Shown piece by piece: positions 15,471 to 20,729 of a stretch of 20,729 nt of DNA. The first letter of the stretch is position 1. Every line of letters begins with the position of its first letter. The stretch comes from an uncultured Oscillospiraceae bacterium. Its GTDB lineage: Bacteria; Bacillota; Clostridia; Oscillospirales; Oscillospiraceae. The stretch covers positions 1 through 20,729 of the forward strand of contig CABSMJ010000026.1 of the NCBI GenBank assembly GCA_902478785.1, written 5' to 3'. The notes below the pieces were generated by a model. That model was not told where the DNA came from. It worked only from the letters and a program-made list of their open reading frames with translations, and did no database searches. Made by a program: the position numbers and the translations under genes.

Positions 15471-17381
15471 ATGTGCTCGATCGCGGGTATGATCGAATTA
15501 TCCGGCAACCGGATTCCCGGGCTTGCCCACAAATTGAACGTTATGAATGATCTGCAGGCCCATCGCGGCCCGGACGGCCACGGCGTCTGGATGCACCAGG
15601 CTGAGAACGTCGGCATGGCGCACCGCCGGCTCAGCATTATCGACATCGCCTCCGGCCAGCAACCCATGACCGATCACCACGGCAACTGGGTCTGCTTCAA
15701 CGGGGAGATCTACAACTATATCGAACTCAAACAACAGCTGGGCGGCACCTATGAGACCACCAGCGACACGGAAGTGATCCTCCGGGCCTATGAGGTGTGG
15801 GGCGAGGAATGCGTAGAGCATTTTTCCGGCATGTTCGCCTTCGCCCTGTGGGACGAAAAGCGGCAGGCACTGTTCTGCGCCCGGGACCACTTCGGCATCA
15901 AGCCTTTCTATTACACTGTGGTGGACAACACGCTGTATTTCGCCTCGGAAATGAAGGCGCTGCTGCCGTTCCTGCCCAGCATTGAGACCAATCCCAAGGG
16001 CTTCCAGGATTACCTGGTGTTCCAGTTCTGCATGGAGGGACGGACGCTGTTTCAGGGGATCGAGGAATTGGAGCCGGCCCACCGCATGACGATCACGGCC
16101 GACGGCTCCATCAAGCGCCGCCGGTACTGGCAGGTCTACTACCGCCCCGACATATACCATACGGAGCAGTATTTCCATGATGAGCTGGAAGCACAGTTCC
16201 AGCGCTCCATCAAATACCATGTCCGAAGCGACGTGCCGGTGGGCGGATATGTCAGCGGCGGCGTGGACTCCTCCATCACTTCCGCCATGGCCCGGGACCT
16301 GTTGGGTGAGAGCTTCGTGGGCTTCACCGGAAAATATAACATCGGCCCGGATTATGACGAAAGCGCCTATGCCCGCACCGTGGCCCGGGAAAAGGACTTC
16401 AAGCTCTATGAGCTGGACATCACGGCCCAGGATTTCATCGACAACATTGGAAACGTGATCTATGCGCTGGACGCCCCTGTTGCCGGCCCCGGCTCCTTCT
16501 CCCAGTATATGATCTCCCGGCTGGCGGCCCAGCACCGCAAGGTGGTCCTGGGCGGACAAGGCGGCGACGAGATCTTCGGCGGCTATACCCGGTATCTGGT
16601 GGCGTACTTCGAGCAGTGCATCAAGGGCGCCATTGAGGGGACGGCGCAAAAGGGCGCCTTCGTGGTCACCTACGAGTCCATCATCCCCAACCTCACCGCT
16701 CTTCGCAACTACAAGCCCATGCTCCGCAGCTTCTGGAGCAAGGGGCTGTTCGATGAGCCCAGCAAGCGCTACTTCCAGCTCATCAACCGTGCCCCCGGCA
16801 TGGAGGACTGCGTCCACCGGGACTCCCTGCCCGCCTATGATCCCTATGACTCTTATGAACGGCTGTTCGTGGCGGAGAATGTGGATAAGCAGTCCTATCT
16901 GGACCGGATGACGCACTTTGACTTCAAGACGCTCCTGCCGGCCCTGCTTCAGGTGGAGGACCGCATGAGCATGGCCCACGGCCTGGAATCCCGGGTCCCG
17001 TTCCTGGACCGGGAACTGGTGGAATTCGCGGCCACCATTCCCGCCAGCATCAAGTTCAAAAACGGAACGATGAAGTATATTCTGCGCTCGGCCATGAGCC
17101 GGTATGTGCCGGAGCAGGTCATGAACCGCACGGACAAGATGGGCTTCCCGACGCCCTTTGCCGTATGGGCAAAAGGCGAGTGCCGAGATTTCATTTGCGA
17201 TACACTTTCTACTACCAAGGCTCGCCAGCGAGAGTATGTGGATAATGCGAAAGTCATTTCCAAAATCAACGGTGAGGGTGCATTCTCTCGTAGCCTGTGG
17301 GGCTTCTTCTGCTTGGAATTGTGGCAGCAAATCTTTCATGACAAGGCCAACGAGTATAGGGAGCGATTAAATACAGTGTGA
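15471..17381 (+). CDS. asnB: Asparagine synthetase (glutamine-hydrolysing) homologue, copy 2
   Basis: This 636-residue AsnB-family protein is complete. The glutaminase domain has Cys2 (MCSIAGMIEL), HRGPDGHG (31-38), HRRLSIIDIASGQQPM (51-66), FNGEIYNY (76-83) and SDTEVILRAYE. The synthetase domain has VSGGVDSS (261-268), LGGQGGDEIFGGYTRY (360-375) and SRVPFLDRELVEFAATIP. It diverges clearly from copy 1 in sequence and in loop wording (GGQGGDEIFGG against GQCGDELMLGY), so the two are old paralogues or separate acquisitions rather than a recent duplication. Its motif wording is closer to the common cluster-type AsnB. AAAGGAGGG upstream fixes the start. As with copy 1, amidation of a uronic acid is the contextual guess, and asparagine synthesis cannot be excluded. 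The last 70 codons are AT-richer than the rest, leading into the AT-rich intergenic region. Confidence 0.93.
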   Translation: MCSIAGMIELSGNRIPGLAHKLNVMNDLQAHRGPDGHGVWMHQAENVGMAHRRLSIIDIASGQQPMTDHHGNWVCFNGEIYNYIELKQQLGGTYETTSDTEVILRAYEVWGEECVEHFSGMFAFALWDEKRQALFCARDHFGIKPFYYTVVDNTLYFASEMKALLPFLPSIETNPKGFQDYLVFQFCMEGRTLFQGIEELEPAHRMTITADGSIKRRRYWQVYYRPDIYHTEQYFHDELEAQFQRSIKYHVRSDVPVGGYVSGGVDSSITSAMARDLLGESFVGFTGKYNIGPDYDESAYARTVAREKDFKLYELDITAQDFIDNIGNVIYALDAPVAGPGSFSQYMISRLAAQHRKVVLGGQGGDEIFGGYTRYLVAYFEQCIKGAIEGTAQKGAFVVTYESIIPNLTALRNYKPMLRSFWSKGLFDEPSKRYFQLINRAPGMEDCVHRDSLPAYDPYDSYERLFVAENVDKQSYLDRMTHFDFKTLLPALLQVEDRMSMAHGLESRVPFLDRELVEFAATIPASIKFKNGTMKYILRSAMSRYVPEQVMNRTDKMGFPTPFAVWAKGECRDFICDTLSTTKARQREYVDNAKVISKINGEGAFSRSLWGFFCLELWQQIFHDKANEYRERLNTV

Positions 17382-17654
17382 AGCTCTATATGAAATCCGA
17401 TCGAGACAGATGGAGTAAAAATAGGACGGTGATCAGCAATGTGGTTTGTTCCTTATGTGATCACTACTCATAACATTAAACACAAATAGCATGCTAAAAC
17501 GGAAACAAAGAAACAACGCCCGTAAGTAGTCAGCGGCAGGCGTCTGCATTTCATTTGGGTGCCAGACTATTTAGCTTATATTTTGCTGACTCTCTATGAT
17601 TCGTGTAGAGGAAGTCCCGGGATGAACCTGCCATGTATGGGGAACGGCTTTAAA

Positions 17655-17696
17655 ACGCAGACATGTCCTACTGTAGAAGGTTCCTTCTGCCTGCGT
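17655..17696. other. Nested inverted repeat in the intergenic region
   Basis: ACGCAG (17655-17660) pairs with CTGCGT (17691-17696), and directly inside the 3' arm AGAAGG (17675-17680) pairs with CCTTCT (17683-17688). The structure has a 14-base single-stranded section on the 5' side. It is not followed by a U-run, so it is not a terminator. It may be a small structured RNA, a decayed element or chance. Confidence 0.3.
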
Positions 17697-17872
17697 CGCT
17701 TCTGAAATTTCTCTGATAATTCCTCAATTTCGTTTTGTACTCCACAATTCAAAATTTTCTGGCCCCTGCGGGAGTGAAAAAACAATAATAAACAAAATTC
17801 TATATACGCAAAAATGGAAACAAAAGAGAGAATTGAGAAGACATCTGCTGTAATACACTGGGATAAAGAATG

Positions 17873-17908
17873 AAAAGCTGGAGGCGGAGTTCCGTCTCCA
17901 GCTTTTTT
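17873..17908. terminator. Strong Rho-independent terminator
   Basis: AAAAGCTGGAGGCGGA (17873-17888) and TCCGTCTCCAGCTTTT (17891-17906) form a 16-bp stem with a single G-U pair and a very short loop. It is followed by TTTCT on the + strand, and the mirrored A-run makes it potentially bidirectional. It lies about 490 bases after asnB copy 2 and 150 bases before the 4,6-dehydratase gene, so it probably ends the main operon and insulates the next unit. Confidence 0.88.
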
Positions 17909-17960
17909 CTCTAGAAAATCAATCAGAAGTCAGGGACTAAGAAATAGTAACATTTTACGC

Positions 17961-17999
17961 TTCCCTTTTTGACAAAAAGACTGTATAATTTGTTATACG
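17961..17999 (+). promoter_or_regulatory. Promoter-like region upstream of the 4,6-dehydratase gene
   Basis: A perfect TTGACA (17969-17974) and a perfect TATAAT (17984-17989) occur in an AT-rich stretch directly after the terminator, but only nine bases separate them, so they cannot work as one standard pair. Either TATAAT works with the weak TTCCCT at 17961-17966 (17 bases), or TTGACA works with TATACG at 17994-17999 (19 bases). About 60-70 bases of leader then precede the start codon at 18056. A promoter here is likely; its exact boxes are not settled. Confidence 0.55.
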
Positions 18000-18055
18000 A
18001 TCGTAACCCGATAGCCAGAAAAGATAGAAAATGTAGCAGCAGGAGAATATAATCG

Positions 18056-19951
18056 ATGAATCATTTTCGAAAGCAGATACTGTTTGTTTGCGACAGCATT
18101 ATTCTAATTGCGGTTTCTGCCTTTTTCTCATGGTTTTCATTGAGATATAATTTATCTGACGCAGTTGGACGCTCTTTCCAACTGTTGCAGAATTTTTTGC
18201 TGTTGTATGGGTGTACAGTCCTTTTCCAGTTTATTTTTCGCACCTATGATAGCTTGTGGAGATACGCAGAGAGCAAAGAATATCTCTCTTTGCTGATGGC
18301 CGCTTTCTGTGGAGTTTTTCTCTATGAGGTATTGAGTCGGCTTTTTCTGCAGAGTGTAATCTCATTCATGCTTTTGACCTGCGTAGCCAGTATGTGGGTT
18401 TTGGGAATGCTGATGATGCGATTTGCCTATCGAGTTTATCGGAGCCGAGTGCTCTTTTACAAAGGACGGCACCAGATTCCGGTAGCTATTGTCGGAGCTG
18501 GAGCAGCAGGCGTACAATTATTGGAGGAACTCCAAAGCAACCCTGACAGTCGATATAATGTGCAGTGCTTTTTCGATGATGATCCTGAGAAATTGAGGAA
18601 GCGCATCCATGGCGTAGAGGTGAAAGGGAGAATCGACCAAGTGCAAGATTCCCTTCGGACAATAGACATTCGTGAGATTATTGTAGCCATACCATCGGCC
18701 GATGAAGACCGGCGCCATGAGATCTTTCAAAAGATGTCTGGCTTGGAGGGAATCAAGGTTTCTGTTTTACCAAGCACATTAGACATGATTCATCGGAAGC
18801 CCATACATACTCAACTACGAGAGATCCGGATTGAGGATATTCTTGGCCGGGAACCGGTCTATCTGGATCCAACTCCGGTGGATGCGTATATTACCGGAGA
18901 AGTCATAATGGTTACCGGAGGCGGTGGATCGATTGGTTCGGAATTGTGTCGGCAGATTGTCAAACATGATCCTAAAGAACTGGTGATTGTGGATATTTAT
19001 GAAAACGGAGCCTATGATATCCAGCAAGAACTGCTCTATCAATATGGAGGGCGTCTTAACTTAAAGGTAGAAATCGCATCGGTTCAGGATAAAGCACGGA
19101 TGCGACAGATATTTGATGCATATCATCCAGATGTTGTATTCCATGCTGCTGCACATAAACACGTACCTCTTATGGAGAATAGTCCCCAGGAGGCCATTCG
19201 AAACAATGTGTTTGGAACACTGAACCTTGTACAGATTGCAGATGAGTTTCAGGTTAAAAAATTCCTTCTGATTTCCACAGATAAGGCGGTTAACCCCACT
19301 TCTGTAATGGGAGCCAGCAAGCGGCTTTGCGAGATGATTCTTCAGTCCATGAAGGGACACAGCGGCACAGATTTCATTGCAGTTCGATTTGGAAATGTGC
19401 TGGGTTCCAACGGTTCTGTAGTACCGCTCTTTCAACGGCAGATTGCGGCGGGGGGACCTGTAACCGTGACAGATAAGAGAATTATTCGCTACTTTATGAC
19501 AATACAGGAGGCAGCACAGCTCGTTCTGCAGACAGGGGCTATGGCCCGAAAAAATGAGCTTTTTGTATTAAATATGGGACAGCCGGTTAAAATATTAGAT
19601 TTGGCTGAGAATATGATTCGCCTCTCTGGGTATGCGCCTTATCGGGACATCGATATTATAGAGACGGGACTGCGGCCTGGTGAGAAACTTTATGAGGAAC
19701 TCCTAATTGCCAGTCGGGATATTGAGCAGACAGAGAACAGCCAGATATTTATTGAGCGGCAACCGGCAATTACGCCTGGTGAGTTGAAAGAGAAGCTAGT
19801 AATTCTCCAGAATGCTTTAGAAAAGGACAACCCTTCCTGTATCCGGGAGGCGTTACATCGGGTTGTCCCGACATTTCATGAACCAGAGGAGGTCAACTGC
19901 AGACAGGGCGGTGAAGTGCGGATTCCTACTCAGCAGATGACTGGCATGTGA
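18056..19951 (+). CDS. Membrane-bound UDP-GlcNAc 4,6-dehydratase (PglF/WbpM/CapD-like)
   Basis: This 631-residue protein has four N-terminal transmembrane segments (about 9-29, 44-62, 76-94 and 103-123). A first Rossmann domain follows (VAIVGAGAAGVQLLEEL, 143-159), then the catalytic SDR domain with VMVTGGGGSIGSELC-like nucleotide binding (TGGGGSIG 287-294), HAAAHKHVPLMENSP (363-377), STDKAVNP (407-414) and VMGASKR (417-423). In this family methionine replaces the usual catalytic tyrosine (M418 with K422). The enzyme dehydrates UDP-GlcNAc to the 4-keto-6-deoxy sugar that feeds bacillosamine, QuiNAc or FucNAc synthesis. AGGAG (18041-18045) lies ten bases before ATG. It has its own terminator-bounded promoter region, and its AT-richer codons differ from all upstream genes, so it may have a separate origin or belong to another module. 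No aminotransferase partner is visible in the window. Confidence 0.93.
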   Translation: MNHFRKQILFVCDSIILIAVSAFFSWFSLRYNLSDAVGRSFQLLQNFLLLYGCTVLFQFIFRTYDSLWRYAESKEYLSLLMAAFCGVFLYEVLSRLFLQSVISFMLLTCVASMWVLGMLMMRFAYRVYRSRVLFYKGRHQIPVAIVGAGAAGVQLLEELQSNPDSRYNVQCFFDDDPEKLRKRIHGVEVKGRIDQVQDSLRTIDIREIIVAIPSADEDRRHEIFQKMSGLEGIKVSVLPSTLDMIHRKPIHTQLREIRIEDILGREPVYLDPTPVDAYITGEVIMVTGGGGSIGSELCRQIVKHDPKELVIVDIYENGAYDIQQELLYQYGGRLNLKVEIASVQDKARMRQIFDAYHPDVVFHAAAHKHVPLMENSPQEAIRNNVFGTLNLVQIADEFQVKKFLLISTDKAVNPTSVMGASKRLCEMILQSMKGHSGTDFIAVRFGNVLGSNGSVVPLFQRQIAAGGPVTVTDKRIIRYFMTIQEAAQLVLQTGAMARKNELFVLNMGQPVKILDLAENMIRLSGYAPYRDIDIIETGLRPGEKLYEELLIASRDIEQTENSQIFIERQPAITPGELKEKLVILQNALEKDNPSCIREALHRVVPTFHEPEEVNCRQGGEVRIPTQQMTGM

Positions 19952-20151
19952 TCTCGAGTGAAGACAGGGCGCCGCTTTATGAGAAAATACCAGTAGAATT
20001 TCGACCGCAGGTACTATCCTTTGCATTTTCGCCTTTTATAAGGCAGATTGATCGTAAAAACGCCCGAGATCCTGCTGGGGAAGAAAAAATAACTGCTCGA
20101 TAATCTATATAAATAAGGTAAAATAGAATTTAGAAATAAAAAAGTAAAGAA

Positions 20152-20219
20152 ATATGGTTTGCATTCTTTTTTGGAATGGTTTATTGTGATTCCATTCCAA
20201 AGGAGGATGCAAACCGTAT
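20152..20219 (+). other. 28-bp RNA-like hairpin with only + strand wobble pairs
   Basis: Bases 20152-20179 pair along their full 28-base length with 20192-20219 around a 12-base loop (TTTATTGTGATT). Twenty-four pairs are Watson-Crick and four are U-G, each with U on the 5' arm and G on the 3' arm. In RNA from the opposite strand those four would be A-C mismatches, so the structure favours + strand RNA. The 3' arm contains AAAGGAGGATG, a ribosome-site-like sequence, which would be masked in the folded form. CTCTTTTT follows (20220-20227), so a terminator role for the upstream gene is possible. No target-site duplication was seen on the flanks. Alternatives are a terminal hairpin of a decayed insertion element or a regulatory leader. 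Confidence 0.75.
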
Positions 20220-20340
20220 CTCTTTTTAGGCCATTCTGACCAATAAAGTGTATCAGGACTGTTGTCAAAATTTCATCAAGTCTTTACTGTGGGGAGAGGA
20301 TCAGCAAGCGGGAAGGAATGCATTGACGGCTTTGATGTAA
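20207..20340 (+). pseudogene. Short frame-broken coding remnant, unrecognised
   Basis: ATG at 20207 begins MQTVSLFRPF and stops at 20237-20239. In the -1 frame, reading continues from about 20236 as LTNKVYQDCCQNFIKSLLW and then GEDQQAGRNALTALM before TAA (20338-20340). The joined 45-residue product reads like protein (amphipathic, no low complexity), so this may be the start of a gene broken by one base. The AAAGGAGG sequence touches the ATG without spacing, which argues against efficient translation as it stands. Family is not recognised. Confidence 0.35.
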
Positions 20341-20729
20341 AGAAATTAAATTAATCGTAGGAAAACATTTGAAATAATCAATACGAATATCACTCTTTAC
20401 AGGACAGGTGCTACTCAAAATATGGGGCATGATTGTGAGGCGCGCTTTGAAATATGGACTGAAGTAAGCGGTGCCTAAGGGATGTTGTTCTCTGCGATAA
20501 ATGATGATCCTTGGCTTAAATAAGGCAAAAGACACCCTAATGAAAGAAGTTGTGGAATCAGATTAGGGATCTGACGCTGAATATGGAATGGAGACGTGAT
20601 AAAATTTGCTGCCATCTCCCACACAATTTTAAAAGCGAATGGAAAAGCGAGTGGGGCCGGATTTCCGGCGGACAGAGTCTTTTGTGGACGAAACGAGGGA
20701 GAAATCGGGCACATCCGCTGCGGGGGTTG

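Larger units (their letters stand above)
17382..18055. other. AT-rich intergenic region separating two transcription units
   Basis: These 674 bases contain no convincing gene. They hold a spaced inverted repeat (GTGATCA at 17429-17435, TGATCAC at 17458-17464), a nested hairpin near 17655-17696, a strong terminator at 17873-17908 and a promoter-like stretch just before the 4,6-dehydratase gene. Short open frames on either strand (for example 17594-17785, minus) have no recognisable protein character and no good ribosome site. Base composition falls sharply compared with the genes on the left, and this change continues to the window end. Confidence 0.7.
19952..20729. other. AT-rich region without an intact gene
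   Basis: These 778 bases lie after the 4,6-dehydratase gene. They contain a small GCCTT/AAGGC hairpin (20031-20044), a long perfect-pairing hairpin (20152-20219), a short frame-broken coding remnant (20207-20340) and many stops in all frames. A frame open from ATG 20583 to the window edge has low protein character. GC content rises again after about 20640, which could mark the edge of another gene or element beyond the window. No tRNA, transposase or attachment-site repeat could be identified. Confidence 0.6.

Noticed and set aside
15498..17339. 613-codon open frame on the minus strand
   Set aside because: Complete antisense shadow of asnB copy 2, whose catalytic motifs are on the + strand.
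17594..17785. 63-codon minus-strand frame in the intergenic gap
   Set aside because: No recognisable motif, no clear ribosome site, and it spans inverted repeats that look non-coding.
20152..20219. Hairpin as an intact miniature transposable element
   Set aside because: No flanking target-site duplication was found and other copies cannot be checked in one window, so the mobile-element label is not supported.
20014..20268. 84-codon minus-strand frame after the 4,6-dehydratase gene
   Set aside because: Low-complexity, Phe/Ser-rich product from an AT-rich stretch, overlapping the long hairpin; not protein-like.
20583..20729. Frame open to the right edge starting at ATG 20583
   Set aside because: Only 49 codons, with repeated Trp/Arg/Lys-rich composition, no good ribosome site and no recognised family; it might be real only if sequence beyond the window supports it.

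Overview
The window is a dense, one-directional (+ strand) surface-polysaccharide gene cluster. GC-rich coding, AAGGAGG-type ribosome sites, frequent ATGA start/stop overlaps and a Sec/lipobox lipoprotein fit a GC-rich anaerobic Firmicute of the Clostridia (Oscillospiraceae-like). That placement is an inference from style and not a phylogenetic result. No rRNA, tRNA, CRISPR array or intact mobile element was seen.

Layout. (1) 1-5419, precursor supply and early assembly: the 3' end of a UDP-GlcNAc/ManNAc 6-dehydrogenase, a UDP-GlcNAc-type 2-epimerase, a GT4 glycosyltransferase, an asparagine-synthase-like protein with no glutaminase nucleophile, and a WlbA-like nucleotide-sugar 3-dehydrogenase. 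(2) 5501-7429: a complete glutamine-dependent asparagine synthetase homologue. (3) 7565-10322: a Wzm/Wzt-type ABC polysaccharide exporter whose ATPase carries two extra C-terminal domains. (4) 10319-14475: an 817-residue multidomain methyltransferase and a 568-residue glycosyltransferase with a large insert, joined by ATGA overlaps. (5) 14495-15367: a lipoprotein with a transglutaminase-like Cys-His-Asp triad. (6) 15471-17381: a second complete asparagine synthetase homologue. (7) 17382-18055: an AT-richer gap with a strong terminator and a promoter-like sequence. (8) 18056-19951: a membrane-bound PglF/WbpM-type UDP-GlcNAc 4,6-dehydratase with visibly lower GC. (9) 19952-20729: AT-rich non-coding sequence with a 28-bp RNA-like hairpin and small reading-frame remnants.

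How the genes may work together. The dehydrogenase, WlbA-like oxidoreductase and 2-epimerase point to an N-acetylated mannuronic or 2,3-diamino-mannuronic acid sugar nucleotide. The aminotransferase and acetyltransferase of the full Wbp/Wlb route are not in the window and may lie upstream. Three AsnB-like proteins would suit amidation of uronic acids to uronamides. The two glycosyltransferases would build the chain, the methyltransferase may modify or cap it, and the ABC exporter, whose ATPase has a Wzt-type C-terminal domain, may recognise that end before export. The lipoprotein would act outside the membrane. The family assignments are strong; the substrate and capping model is inference.
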